Position numbers and translations under genes: made by a program
Notes under the pieces: model-generated
The model's database searches: none
The model's input: the letters and a program-made list of their open reading frames with translations, nothing else
Told to the model about the DNA's origin: nothing
Assembly (NCBI RefSeq): GCF_041504345.1
Contig: NZ_CP167895.1
Location: 1,426,001-1,490,000, forward strand
Direction of reading: 5' to 3'
Source: Vibrio sp. BS-M-Sm-2
GTDB lineage: Bacteria > Pseudomonadota > Gammaproteobacteria > Enterobacterales > Vibrionaceae
DNA length: 64,000 nucleotides
In this document: one piece after another, positions 35,399 to 44,922 of the stretch
Numbering within the stretch: position 1 is the first letter of the stretch
How the letters are laid out: each line of letters opens with the position of its first letter

Positions 35399-35483
35399 GT
35401 TTAGCAGACCTTTTAATTAAAAATACTCAACCTATCACTTATGATACAACAACTTAGGTTGAGGTCACAAATGCCTGAGGCAA

Positions 35484-37457
35484 TTAACCATCATGAGAGA
35501 ACACAAATTGCCCTTTTCCTTTGCGTTTCGCTTGGTACATCGCCTCATCAGCAATTCTCAGAATCACGTCAATATCGCGCTCAGAGCCATCAACTAAATG
35601 GATCCCCAAGCTTGCTCCAACATGAAGTGAGCTCTGTTTATAACTTACTTCTTGTCCAATAAGCTCTAACAATCGTTCAGCTAACTTAACCAACAAGGCT
35701 TTGTTTGTCTGTTTAATAATAAGAACGAATTCATCTCCCGACAAACGTGCAACCAAATCACCTGCCCGTACCTGAGATAACAGCCTATTTGATACTTGTT
35801 TGAGAATTGCGTCGCCCGCATCGTGTCCATAATTATCGTTAACGTGTTTAAAACCATCAAGATCCAAATAGATCACCGCAAAGAGCTGATTTGAATAATG
35901 ACTAGAGGTTATGACATCATCCATCACCTTATACAGTTGAGCTCTATTGGCTAATCCTGTTAACGCGTCGTGATGAGCCAAGTGTTCGAGCCTCTCCATC
36001 TCTTTGACGTTAGATAAATCCGACAGCGTTAATACCATATCAAACTCATCTTTTTCATTGTCTGATGAAACTCTATTCACTTTGACAAACATTGGAATCA
36101 AGGTGCCAGACGCACTCTTCTCCCAGATTTCTCCTTGCCACTGGCCATAATTTTCCAATGAGCTACGAATAGTCGGCATTAATGAAGAGAATTGTTGCCA
36201 AGAAAATGCTTCAAATGGTGTTTTGTCCACCAGCAGATCGGCGTGATAACCGAGAAGTTGAGTCACAGCTGGGTTAACCATAGTAATTACGTTACACGAA
36301 TTTAATACTATAAGCCCGTCTTTACTGTTCTCGAAAACACCTGCCGCAATACGTTGGCGGCTCATTGCTATCTCTATTTCAGTTATATCTTGTATTGCAT
36401 AAAGTATACGGCCCTGTTTTGACAGCGAACGACTACTCACACGAAGCCAGCGCTTTGATTGAAATAGATCTGTGGTTTCAAGTAGTTCGTCATTGAGCTC
36501 AATATTGGCGTCGATGACGTCTTGTAAAAATCCTTTTTGCTTCGTTGTGATCAGCTCTTGGATCAACAAGTTGTCAAGAAACGCTTCTGAGCACTTAAAA
36601 ATATCACGAGTGGCGACATTCGCATGAACGATGAGCCCTTTGTCGTCCACGACTAACAACGAGTGCTGAACGGTTTCAACCACTTCATTTGCGAATGATT
36701 TTTCTTCTTGTAATTTATCTAGCGTAAAATTGATTTGGTTATCGCGATGTTGAAGCCTTTCCAGCATGGTATTGAATGCGCGAACCAGATCCCCTATTTC
36801 ATCACGGTTGGTTACGACTAATTTTGGTTGTTCTGATCGGCGCTCAACAAAGGCTTGCATCGCCTCATTGAGGTCAAACATCGGCTCGATAATCAAGCGT
36901 TGAACCAATTTGACCAATATTCCCCCTAATATCACCAGAAACAACAGGTAGACGGCTGCAACCTTGAAAATATTCGTTAAGATCGAATTAAACGTCTGTT
37001 TTGATATCGTCACTCTCAAGTTCGCGATAACAGCATCATCCAGAGTCACCGGAACAAGCAAAAAGATGAAATGTTCAGAGATGGCAAATTGATGATCCGC
37101 GATATCAATTAATTCATCAGCAGTCGGCCTTGGGATCAAGGTATTGCTCACTTGATAGTTAGCAAATAACTGCTCATTAGTGTCATAGAGCTTTACCCTC
37201 ACAATATCTCTATCTGCAATGAACGCTGATAAAATCTCCTGAGCAGACGACTTATCTTCAAATAAGATTGCTGCTTGTAGGTTATATGCTACCCCTTGCG
37301 CCAATACCTTAACTCGCTGGATCAGGCTCTCTTTCTCTCGTTCAAAAGTGACAGTGTAATTAACTGATTGAATAGTGACGAAAGTAACCCCGATAAAGAT
37401 AATAATCGGCAAGATCAGCTTGTTTTTAATCGATATATTATTAATGAAAGACAGCAT
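35484..37457 (-). CDS. YfiN-like membrane diguanylate cyclase (HAMP, PAS, GGDEF)
   Basis: A 657-residue protein: membrane helix at about 13-33, periplasmic CHASE8-like domain to about 165 (ILFEDKSSAQEILSAFIADR), second helix (VAAVYLLFLVILGGILVKLV), HAMP (IEPMFDLNEAMQAF, then NRDEIGDLVRAFNTML), two PAS-like domains and a GGDEF domain. SGDEF at 573-577 is an accepted active variant and is preceded by RAGD, a canonical RxxD product-inhibition site. Its start overlaps the YfiR-like stop by one base. By analogy with YfiN/TpbB it should be held in check by the YfiR-like partner. Confidence 0.9.
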   Translation of the reverse strand: MLSFINNISIKNKLILPIIIFIGVTFVTIQSVNYTVTFEREKESLIQRVKVLAQGVAYNLQAAILFEDKSSAQEILSAFIADRDIVRVKLYDTNEQLFANYQVSNTLIPRPTADELIDIADHQFAISEHFIFLLVPVTLDDAVIANLRVTISKQTFNSILTNIFKVAAVYLLFLVILGGILVKLVQRLIIEPMFDLNEAMQAFVERRSEQPKLVVTNRDEIGDLVRAFNTMLERLQHRDNQINFTLDKLQEEKSFANEVVETVQHSLLVVDDKGLIVHANVATRDIFKCSEAFLDNLLIQELITTKQKGFLQDVIDANIELNDELLETTDLFQSKRWLRVSSRSLSKQGRILYAIQDITEIEIAMSRQRIAAGVFENSKDGLIVLNSCNVITMVNPAVTQLLGYHADLLVDKTPFEAFSWQQFSSLMPTIRSSLENYGQWQGEIWEKSASGTLIPMFVKVNRVSSDNEKDEFDMVLTLSDLSNVKEMERLEHLAHHDALTGLANRAQLYKVMDDVITSSHYSNQLFAVIYLDLDGFKHVNDNYGHDAGDAILKQVSNRLLSQVRAGDLVARLSGDEFVLIIKQTNKALLVKLAERLLELIGQEVSYKQSSLHVGASLGIHLVDGSERDIDVILRIADEAMYQAKRKGKGQFVFSHDG

Positions 37458-37993
37458 TACTGGCCCTCCACTATAGCGATTCGTAACAAATTTGAACCGA
37501 TGATATATTCACCACGTCTCGCGTTTGTTAAGTTGATTTTAGGTTTGAGCTTGTTATCAATGTGCGTTAACTCAATGATACCTCCCATATCCGTAAAGTT
37601 AGGAATATCACTGATCGTGACAGTATGGGGTGAGTGTGCATTGCTACTAAATTCGTTATTATCCAGATCAGATAGATAGGTGATATCACACTTAGGCGCC
37701 ACCGATTGTTGAACTCGGATATCGAGTGAACGAATAGATTTCCCTTCTGTAATTGACGCTAGTACTTTGCTTACTTTTTTATCGCCAATAACGCAAAAGT
37801 TAACAACATTCATTGTGCTTTCGTCATTCCAACGAATAAAGTTCGCAATTCTAAACAGGTACACCGCTTTAACTTCATGCGGTTTGAAGCTAGCCGCCGA
37901 TGTATTCCAAGGCACAATAAGCATAGTCAAAGCGGCAAGGCTTAATTTAGTGAAGCAGAGCTTAATGCGGTGCTTAAGCCATTTAGAATTCAT
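37457..37993 (-). CDS. YfiR-like periplasmic protein (DUF4154)
   Basis: A 178-residue exported protein with a signal peptide ending near NTSA-ASF and the family start FKPHEVKAVYLFRIANFIRW. Later segments SIRSLDIRVQQSVAPKCDIT and GGIIELTHIDNKLKPKINLT fit the family. YfiR represses the cyclase YfiN from the periplasm in Pseudomonas. Here it sits between a TonB-dependent receptor (overlap 11 bases) and a YfiN-like cyclase (overlap 1 base). Two cysteines remain for a possible redox link. Confidence 0.85.
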   Translation of the reverse strand: MNSKWLKHRIKLCFTKLSLAALTMLIVPWNTSAASFKPHEVKAVYLFRIANFIRWNDESTMNVVNFCVIGDKKVSKVLASITEGKSIRSLDIRVQQSVAPKCDITYLSDLDNNEFSSNAHSPHTVTISDIPNFTDMGGIIELTHIDNKLKPKINLTNARRGEYIIGSNLLRIAIVEGQ

Positions 37994-40046
37994 GAGAGAC
38001 CCTCACATACACCGACTCTTGATTGACGCTTTTCTGAGATGTGAATTCAGCTTGATAGCCGTCACTCTTACCTATGTTTTCAACAACCACTTCAATTAAA
38101 GGCGCTGCGGACGATTTTTTCCATGCGAGACGCGCATCAAAGGTTATTTCATGCGGGTAAGATTGCCATTCATATTGAGTGCCATCACCCGCTACCCAAT
38201 AGTCTGGGTAATTCACATTAATGTACTGGCCTATCACATCGAATTGCCAACTATCGGTGATATTCCACATCAACTGTGCCGTAGCTAAATGTTCATTATC
38301 AATATCGTAATAAACACTCGTTTGAGGGCTAGATTTAGGGTCATCACCTTTATTTTCACCTTCTAGCGTTGTGTAAGCGTAGCTTAGGTAGCTGGTTAGA
38401 TCTTCAGTTAGGTGATAACTCGCCCCCAACTCTAGCCCATAAGTTTTCGCTTTATAGTCGTCAGATAGCGCGCCGACATAGACATGATTTGCCGGGATAT
38501 CGCTAGCGTCATAACTATGGAAGCGAAGGTTGTCATGTTCACTTAAATATATCGTCGCATCGAGCTCGAAGTTTGAATTGTTAGAATAGCGATATCCCAT
38601 CTCAGCTGTAATGACACTCTCTGTTTCTAGGTTCGAGTCCGATTTATAGACATCGAGGTAACTGTCATTTGAATCGGCATAGTAACTGTTGAAGTAGTAT
38701 GTGGAGTTTGAATCCATATAAGAAGGCGCAACGACCGCACGACTTAGTCCCGCCCAGACAGAGTGACGTTGATTTAACTTGTATAAACCGCGCAGTTGAG
38801 GTGAAAGTTCCGTCGAATCACTCTGTGTAAAGTGTTCTACCTTAGCGCCAACCGTAATAGATAGTGCTTCGGTCAATTGAATTTGAGATTGAACAAAAGC
38901 ATTCGCAATATAGTCATTTGCTGATTTAATGTTATAAGCTCGACCGTAGTAATCTGGGTTATACCAATCGACGTCAGAAACTTGGCTTGAAGAGAAGTCG
39001 AGATACATGTATCGCAATCCACCGCCGAGTGTCATTTGATGGTTTACCGATAACTGGCTGATATAGGTAGAGTCAAAATCGATGGTGGAATAGCTTCCCG
39101 GGGCGTCTGGCGCATTGTCCTCATTATACTCTCCCCATAGCGAATACGAGAGTGTCGAATTTTCTTCAAAATGAAGGGAGTCGTTAAATTGGACGTAAAA
39201 AGATTGACTCTTGTTATCGAAATCATTGGATTCTGATTCGACAAACGATCCTGAGTTGTCATACTGGAACGTGTACAGCTCAGACTCATAAAAGCTTTTT
39301 TCACCGCCTATACGTAATGACCAACTTTCATTGGTATTGCTCGGTTGAAACACCATACCAGCAGTTTGCGCTTTCCATTTTTCAGATTCGTTTGTGCGAT
39401 ACGTTGGTTCTTCTCGGTACTTATAAAACGCACGAGCGTTCACATTGTCGTTCAAGCTTAAGCCCTGACGAACGCTAAACTCATAGTTATCCGTATTAGA
39501 AGCGACACCAGAGAGATAAGTCCCCTGTGTATCATTAGCAGACTTAGTAATGATATTTACGACGCCGTTGACAGCATTGCCTCCCCAAATTGTACCACCC
39601 GGCCCTTTTAGTACTTCGATTCGGTCAATATCAGCGAGTACGTAATCAACGTCGGACCAATAAGTTCCACCATAGACAGGGCTAAATAGGCTCCGCCCAT
39701 CCATCATCACCAACATTTTGTTATAGAGACCGTCATGAAATCCTCTTGTAGAGACAAACCAAGATGTTTCATTGAATTTAGTAACTTTTAAACCCGGTAC
39801 GAGTTTTAAAACTTCGGCGATACTTTTTGCACCGCTGCGCTGAATTCGCTCGTTTGAAAGTACATACACAGACGAGGGAATATCTGTGAGTTTTTGAGTA
39901 ACCTTAGATGCTGTTTCCATTTCAACATCTAACATAGATAGCTCTTCAAGGCTCATTGACATGAGTTGATCTAGAGAGTTTTCCTGAGCCATTACACAAG
40001 CTGGTGTGGTCAATGCTAATCCTAAGCAAACTGGTCGGGAAATCAT
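37983..40046 (-). CDS. TonB-dependent outer-membrane receptor linked to YfiR/YfiN-like genes
   Basis: A 687-residue receptor. The ATG at 40046, preceded by AGGTGA, gives signal peptide MISRPVCLGLALTTPACVMA; the longer open frame to 40169 lacks this logic. After cleavage comes LDQLMSMSLEELSMLDVEME and the segment ASKVTQKLTDIPSSVYVLSN, typical of the plug. Plug motifs (VPGLKVTKFNETSWFVSTRG, IDRIEVLKGPGGTIWGGNAV) and a barrel ending YVRVSHEF follow. The ligand is unknown. Being first in an overlapping operon with YfiR- and YfiN-like genes suggests it reports ligand passage to cyclic-di-GMP output. Confidence 0.88.
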   Translation of the reverse strand: MISRPVCLGLALTTPACVMAQENSLDQLMSMSLEELSMLDVEMETASKVTQKLTDIPSSVYVLSNERIQRSGAKSIAEVLKLVPGLKVTKFNETSWFVSTRGFHDGLYNKMLVMMDGRSLFSPVYGGTYWSDVDYVLADIDRIEVLKGPGGTIWGGNAVNGVVNIITKSANDTQGTYLSGVASNTDNYEFSVRQGLSLNDNVNARAFYKYREEPTYRTNESEKWKAQTAGMVFQPSNTNESWSLRIGGEKSFYESELYTFQYDNSGSFVESESNDFDNKSQSFYVQFNDSLHFEENSTLSYSLWGEYNEDNAPDAPGSYSTIDFDSTYISQLSVNHQMTLGGGLRYMYLDFSSSQVSDVDWYNPDYYGRAYNIKSANDYIANAFVQSQIQLTEALSITVGAKVEHFTQSDSTELSPQLRGLYKLNQRHSVWAGLSRAVVAPSYMDSNSTYYFNSYYADSNDSYLDVYKSDSNLETESVITAEMGYRYSNNSNFELDATIYLSEHDNLRFHSYDASDIPANHVYVGALSDDYKAKTYGLELGASYHLTEDLTSYLSYAYTTLEGENKGDDPKSSPQTSVYYDIDNEHLATAQLMWNITDSWQFDVIGQYINVNYPDYWVAGDGTQYEWQSYPHEITFDARLAWKKSSAAPLIEVVVENIGKSDGYQAEFTSQKSVNQESVYVRVSHEF

Positions 40047-40215
40047 ACGCTCACCTAATATACAGACAAATATTAATGTTTTTATTGATAATAGACTATA
40101 TATGAAATGCTGTACTAATAAATTCATAACCGCAAAACTTTGAGTTAGGTCACTGTTTAATTCTGTCATTTATACGAACGTCTTTAGATACAACAACGTA
40201 AAGGATTAACACCAC

Positions 40216-40959
40216 GTGACAACGAAGATTCTGCTTAATTGCGACATGGGAGAAAGTTTCGGTAACTGGAAGATGGGCGATGATGAATCTGTCATGGAAT
40301 GGGTTGATATGGCGAACATTGCTTGTGGTTTTCACGCTTCCGATCCGCACGTTATGTCCAAGACCATTAAACTGGCTCAGCACTATCATACTCAAATTGG
40401 TGCTCACCCCGGTTATCAAGATTTAGTTGGTTTTGGACGTCGCTCTATCCCCCATACCATGGATGAAATCAGTGAACTGGTTTGCTATCAAGTCGGTGCA
40501 CTACAAGCGCTTTGCCGCTATCACCATACCTCTGTCGGCTACGTGAAACCTCATGGTGCCCTTTACAACGATATGATGGCAAATATCGATGTGTTCAACG
40601 CTGTTGCCCAAGCGGTCGCTGAGTTTAATATCCCCTTGATGATTCTCTCTTCATCAGACAATCAGCAATACTTGGATATTGCTGACGATCACGACTTGCC
40701 ACTCTTATTTGAAGCATTTGCCGATCGTGCCTATTTAAATAACGGACAGTTATCACCGCGAACTCAAAAAGGCTCGGTTTACGTCAATCAAGACGACATC
40801 TACAACCAAGTCATGCAAATCATTAACTATGGTTCTGTCACGACCATTGAAGGTGAAAGGCTACCCATTGAAGCGGATACCATCTGTGTCCATGGCGATA
40901 ACCCTCAATCCATCGCATTAATTAGAAAAATCAGACAAGACCTCAATGCTTTTAACTAG
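40216..40959 (+). CDS. pxpA: 5-oxoprolinase subunit PxpA (LamB/YcsF family)
   Basis: A 247-residue protein from GTG with AAAGGA upstream. Family motifs are plain: LNCDMGESFGNWKMGDDE, ANIACGFHASDPHVM, IGAHPGYQDLVGFGRR, YVKPHGALYNDM and CVHGDNPQSIAL. PxpA works with PxpBC to hydrolyse 5-oxoproline (pyroglutamate) to glutamate with ATP. It is divergent from the TonB receptor gene and separated from pxpB by 134 bases. Confidence 0.94.
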   Translation: MTTKILLNCDMGESFGNWKMGDDESVMEWVDMANIACGFHASDPHVMSKTIKLAQHYHTQIGAHPGYQDLVGFGRRSIPHTMDEISELVCYQVGALQALCRYHHTSVGYVKPHGALYNDMMANIDVFNAVAQAVAEFNIPLMILSSSDNQQYLDIADDHDLPLLFEAFADRAYLNNGQLSPRTQKGSVYVNQDDIYNQVMQIINYGSVTTIEGERLPIEADTICVHGDNPQSIALIRKIRQDLNAFN

Positions 40960-41093
40960 CGCGTGTGATGTGTAGGGCGCACGGCTTAATCGCTTGCCTA
41001 ACCAATAACTCATAAAATCTAGTTCCTGGACACGGAAGTTAGACACGCCAAGTAATCAAACCAAAGCTAAGCAAACAAACGTATGGAAACGAA

Positions 41094-41861
41094 ATGACGA
41101 CGAATCAGATTGAATTCAATATAGTGCCAGTCGCAGAATGTAGTATCTTGGTCACCTTGACGCTATCGCCTTCAAATAAACAATCTAGTGCTGAATATGC
41201 GCAGTACATGGCTCACTTTTCCGATGCTATTCGCCAAAACTTAGCATCAGTGTTGATGAATGTGACACCGGCTTACCACACCGTTCTGGTGGACTACTTG
41301 CCTTATCGAATTTCAGAACATCAGTTCATTCAACAACTCAATGATTTGTTAAATCACTCTCTATCGTCTTTCTCTAATGTGAGTAACACTCGTAATACTA
41401 TTGATCTTCCTGCCTATTATTCACCCGAAACGGCGCTCGATCTAGACAGGTATCAAGACAAAGGCCTGTCTCTGGACGATATTATTCAATACCACACCTC
41501 ACAGACATACAGCGTCAGTGCGATTGGGTTTACGCCTGGCTTTGCGTTTATGTCTGATGTGGTTAATGAGCTTGCTTTGCCCCGTCATTCCACACCCCGC
41601 TTAAATGTACCGAAAGGCAGTATCGCCATCGCGGATACAAAAACGGCTGTGTACCCTTCGGATTCACCGGGTGGCTGGAATATTATTGGCAATTGCCCGC
41701 TGCCGTTGTTTGAGCACAGCCAATTGAAGAACGCTGGTAACACGCAAACGCCACGATCACTACTTAATGTCGGTGACACCGTTCGTTTCACCGCGATATC
41801 AAAACAAGAATTTATTGAGCTTAGGTTTATGGCGATTAGTGGAGGTGCCGTTAATGGTTAA
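41094..41861 (+). CDS. pxpB: 5-oxoprolinase subunit PxpB
   Basis: A 255-residue protein of the KipI/PxpB family, with the family segments FTPGFAFM, PRLNVPKGSIAIADTKTAVY and SPGGWNIIGNCPLPLF. The ATG is preceded by GGAAAC. It overlaps pxpC by eight bases, so PxpB and PxpC are made together as the second half of the ATP-dependent 5-oxoprolinase. Confidence 0.93.
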   Translation: MTTNQIEFNIVPVAECSILVTLTLSPSNKQSSAEYAQYMAHFSDAIRQNLASVLMNVTPAYHTVLVDYLPYRISEHQFIQQLNDLLNHSLSSFSNVSNTRNTIDLPAYYSPETALDLDRYQDKGLSLDDIIQYHTSQTYSVSAIGFTPGFAFMSDVVNELALPRHSTPRLNVPKGSIAIADTKTAVYPSDSPGGWNIIGNCPLPLFEHSQLKNAGNTQTPRSLLNVGDTVRFTAISKQEFIELRFMAISGGAVNG

Positions 41862-42804
41862 AACAATAGCTAAACCAACACTGACAGTGATTAAGCCCGG
41901 ACCGTTGAGTCTAATTCAAGACTTTGGGCGATTTGGTGTTGCTCACCTTGGATTGACACAAGGAGGTCCGGTTGATGATTACTCTTATAGCTGGGCCAAT
42001 CACTTATTGGGAAACCCAGTAAACCGAGCGGTATTGGAAATTACGCTTGGGCAATGTGCGTTGCGAATCGATTTTGATTGCGAAATGGCATTATGTGGTG
42101 GCGATTTACAAGCTAAGCTCGATGGTAAACCACTGTCTAACTGGCGTACTTTTCAAGCTTTCGAAGGGCAAGTTCTTTCATTTGGTTTACCTAAAAATGG
42201 TCTAAGGGCGTATTTAGCCGTTAAGGGTGGCTTCGATGTTCCATTAACTCTTCATAGCTGTTCTACAGTGACTCGTGAAAAGATTGGTGGATTAACACAA
42301 GATGGAGAGCCATGCCAGCAAGGGCAACAAATAGCTTTTACCCAACACCAACTATCTCGCCCATTTAAAGCACTGAGTGTCACCTTCCGATACACACCTA
42401 ATTACAACCTACCCGTGAACCTACGAGTTATTGAAGGTTATCAAAGCGAGCTATTCTCGAAGTCAGCAAAAGAGACTTTGTATAACGCACAGTATCACGT
42501 TGATCAAAACTCTAATCGGATGGGCTATCGACTTAGTGGCGACCCAGTCGCCTCGCCTGAGGTTTCGCTTTTGTCAGAAGGTATCGCCTTGGGCTCTATT
42601 CAAATCCCCCAAGATGGGCAGCCTATCGTGTTGCTAAATGATAGGCAGACCATTGGTGGTTACCCGAAGATTGGTTGCGTCGCGAGAATCGACTTACCAC
42701 GCTTAGCACAAGCCAAACCTGGACATGAAATATCGTTTAGTAAAGGCGACAGGCTGGGCTTACAAGATGTATGGTGTCAGTGGGCGCAATTTTTCGGTTA
42801 TTGA
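41854..42804 (+). CDS. pxpC: 5-oxoprolinase subunit PxpC
   Basis: A 316-residue protein of the KipA/biotin-dependent carboxyltransferase-like family. The frame is open to 41767, but ATG 41854 has GGAGGTG and overlaps the pxpB stop, giving MVKTIAKPTLTVIKPGPLSL. Motifs: LIQDFGRFGVAHLGLTQGGP, NPVNRAVLEITLG, SNRMGYRLSG and IGGYPKIGCVARIDLPRLAQ. It completes pxpABC, a pyroglutamate-recycling route. Confidence 0.93.
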   Translation: MVKTIAKPTLTVIKPGPLSLIQDFGRFGVAHLGLTQGGPVDDYSYSWANHLLGNPVNRAVLEITLGQCALRIDFDCEMALCGGDLQAKLDGKPLSNWRTFQAFEGQVLSFGLPKNGLRAYLAVKGGFDVPLTLHSCSTVTREKIGGLTQDGEPCQQGQQIAFTQHQLSRPFKALSVTFRYTPNYNLPVNLRVIEGYQSELFSKSAKETLYNAQYHVDQNSNRMGYRLSGDPVASPEVSLLSEGIALGSIQIPQDGQPIVLLNDRQTIGGYPKIGCVARIDLPRLAQAKPGHEISFSKGDRLGLQDVWCQWAQFFGY

Positions 42805-42847
42805 TGCGCACCTTTAGATAAATGCCACTCGATCAAGACGTATAAAC

Positions 42848-42883
42848 TAAAAGTCCAGCTTACTGTTGGCAGCAAGCTGGACT
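42848..42883. terminator. Shared terminator between pxpC and the FAD oxidoreductase gene
   Basis: A 10-bp stem (AGTCCAGCTT at 42852-42861 with AAGCTGGACT at 42874-42883) between convergent genes. On the minus strand TTTTAGTTTA follows; on the plus strand GTGCTTTT follows. Probably bidirectional. Confidence 0.7.
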
Positions 42884-42935
42884 GTGCTTTTGGCAAGACA
42901 ATCGCGATTTAAGCGCTAGGCGAATTAGCGTAATT

Positions 42936-44390
42936 TTAACCGTGTTCTTGCCCTGATACCTTAGCAAGAGCATTTGGGTATCCGCGCTCTTGAGTTAAAC
43001 CTATCGCTCTATTTTCAATATCACCCAACTTAAGTGACAGCGTCACTGGGTGGGTCTCTTCAATCGAAACAGCCTCCGCAATATCAAACCATTGCTCAGC
43101 AACTTTTTGCGCCGCCTCTAACGTTGAAGACGCTTTTACTACTTCAAGTCGAGCATAGCGATCACCACAGAATGAAACGTCTGAAGCTCGTAAGCTAGGA
43201 TCGGTTCCCGGAATCTGTTGAGCACCGAACAACGGCTTGCCGCCCACCTGTGCAGAGAGAAAACTTGGAATGAACTGAGACATATGCTTTATTGCAGCAC
43301 GAGTTCTTAATTCAAGCTGCTCTTCACTCCAACCCGATACGATTTTCTTAAGAAGCTTCGAAGGTAACTGTGGCTGTGACGAATCTGTTGATGAAGAAAC
43401 AAGACCACCCTCAAACAGAGTAATCCCTTCTGTCATACCGTGAAGTTGGAACACACCATCAGCATACGGCGTTAATTGGGCCATGCCTTGCGGTGTGCCT
43501 CTAGGACCATGGAAGATAACCTCTGGCCACTCTTCCTTACATTGTTGTGAAGATGGCCACTCTGTAACGTATGCAGCTTTAAACTCAACAAGTCTTTGCT
43601 GCTTAGAGCCAACAAAGTCGTCCACGATACCCGTTTCAAATCCACTCGCATTGATCAAGTAATCGGTCGTTAGTTGGCAACTTTGGTTTTCGGCGTCTGT
43701 ATAAGTCAAAGTCCAAGCTTGGCCTGTCGACTCAACAGATTGTAATCGGCTGTTGGTTAACACAGTACAGTTTGCTTGTTGCCCCAAAGAGAGTTGAGCG
43801 GTTGCAGATAAGCGGAATACGCTCCAACCATACTCTTGAACCATAGCAACAGGATACTTAAGGGTTTCTAAATCGGTATGTTTGGCAAAAGGAATACACC
43901 AATCATCAAGCGATGTGGGTTTCAGAGGCTGTGTTTTCGCAGAAAGCGCTAATAAATCTTGTTTGCTGTACAGCTTGTAATACTCTTCCGGATCACCAAG
44001 CACTTGGTTGCTTTTATCTTGTTTAACAAGCTCGGCATAAGCGTTCTTGATTATCTTAAGGCGAGGAAGTAGATCCAACGGTTCTCCACCATCACTGTGC
44101 GGAACCGCGATGATTGTAGGACGAATATTGATCGTATGAGGGAACAAGCGGACGGTATCAATTGACTGCGTGAGTAACTGAAGACACTGCTCTACAGAAA
44201 TATCTCGATACAAATTGCCGCCAGCGTGCAAGTGGCAAATGGGTGGCCCATTAACCAAACTTGGCCCTTTTTCCAAGATAATGACCTTAAAACCCAGCTC
44301 ACTAAAATGAATAGCGCTCGTGGTTCCGGCAATACCACCACCAACAATGGCAATAGAAGGTTGATTTGTATCCGTTTTGTTGTGGTTCAT
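42936..44390 (-). CDS. FAD-dependent oxidoreductase of unknown substrate
   Basis: A 484-residue flavoprotein. ATG 44390 gives MNHNKTDTNQPSIAIVGGGI directly before the dinucleotide-binding fold (GGGIAG, ending at the ribose-binding acid in VIILEKG). The frame is open to 44525, but that extension has no family character. Further features: PICHLHAGGNLYRDISVEQC, YLINASGFETGIVDDF (second FAD contact) and C-terminal SFCGDRYARLEVVKASSTLE. It looks like a DAO-type or malate:quinone-oxidoreductase-related enzyme but lacks a diagnostic motif. Neighbouring pxpABC does not fix its substrate. Confidence 0.8.
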   Translation of the reverse strand: MNHNKTDTNQPSIAIVGGGIAGTTSAIHFSELGFKVIILEKGPSLVNGPPICHLHAGGNLYRDISVEQCLQLLTQSIDTVRLFPHTINIRPTIIAVPHSDGGEPLDLLPRLKIIKNAYAELVKQDKSNQVLGDPEEYYKLYSKQDLLALSAKTQPLKPTSLDDWCIPFAKHTDLETLKYPVAMVQEYGWSVFRLSATAQLSLGQQANCTVLTNSRLQSVESTGQAWTLTYTDAENQSCQLTTDYLINASGFETGIVDDFVGSKQQRLVEFKAAYVTEWPSSQQCKEEWPEVIFHGPRGTPQGMAQLTPYADGVFQLHGMTEGITLFEGGLVSSSTDSSQPQLPSKLLKKIVSGWSEEQLELRTRAAIKHMSQFIPSFLSAQVGGKPLFGAQQIPGTDPSLRASDVSFCGDRYARLEVVKASSTLEAAQKVAEQWFDIAEAVSIEETHPVTLSLKLGDIENRAIGLTQERGYPNALAKVSGQEHG

Positions 44391-44922
44391 CGTGTTCTGT
44401 AGAATAAGATTAACTGCCGCTATTCTACTTTTGTTCTGAGATGAATTAAAACACATTTTTATCAAGGTCTTAGATAGGCGGGATTTAATATCTATGTAAA
44501 AAACATAAATAACCTCTTGACTCAATAACTCCAGATAGAGTTTTGAAGGTTATTCTAACAGTCAAATTTGTCCTAAGTGACGCCACATAAAGGCTGCCTA
44601 AGTACTCTTAAAACATAGAGGTTAACTTATCCCTAAAGTTATCCACCGTTTTTGTGGATAACTGTTGATAACGTTCTTGCTAAGTTGCGCAAACCCTTTG
44701 TTTACAGGGACTAACCACTGTTCATTAAATCGGCATTATTGCGCAATTAGTTTTAAAAAATACTAAAAAGTTGGAAAATAAAGGTGAGATATTTGCTAGT
44801 TGTGCTACGCATTGGTCAAATAAAAAACGGTCTAAAGCGACGCCTTATAAATAGTGCATGACTAAATACAAATAATCTCACTTTTAAACCGTTTTAAGCA
44901 TTTGGTTAGATCACGCTAACGA
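44391..44922. other. Large intergenic region between the FAD oxidoreductase and ybbP
   Basis: About 530 bases without a supported gene. It must hold the FAD-oxidoreductase promoter. It contains a cluster of DnaA-box-like 9-mers at 44639-44671 and, next to ybbP, complementary segments around 44824-44835 and 44883-44895 (ACGGTCTAAAG with CTTTTAAACCGT) that on the minus strand end in a T-run and may terminate ybbAP. Confidence 0.55.
44639..44671. other. Cluster of three DnaA-box-like motifs
   Basis: TTATCCACC (44639-44647, 8 of 9 to TTATCCACA), TGTGGATAA (44653-44661, exact on the other strand) and TGTTGATAA (44663-44671, 8 of 9). The first two also form an 8-bp inverted repeat TTATCCAC/GTGGATAA. 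Binding and role are inferred. Confidence 0.6.

Noticed and set aside
37983..40169. Longer TonB receptor starting at 40169
   Set aside because: The extra 41 residues precede a perfect signal peptide and ribosome-binding site at 40046.
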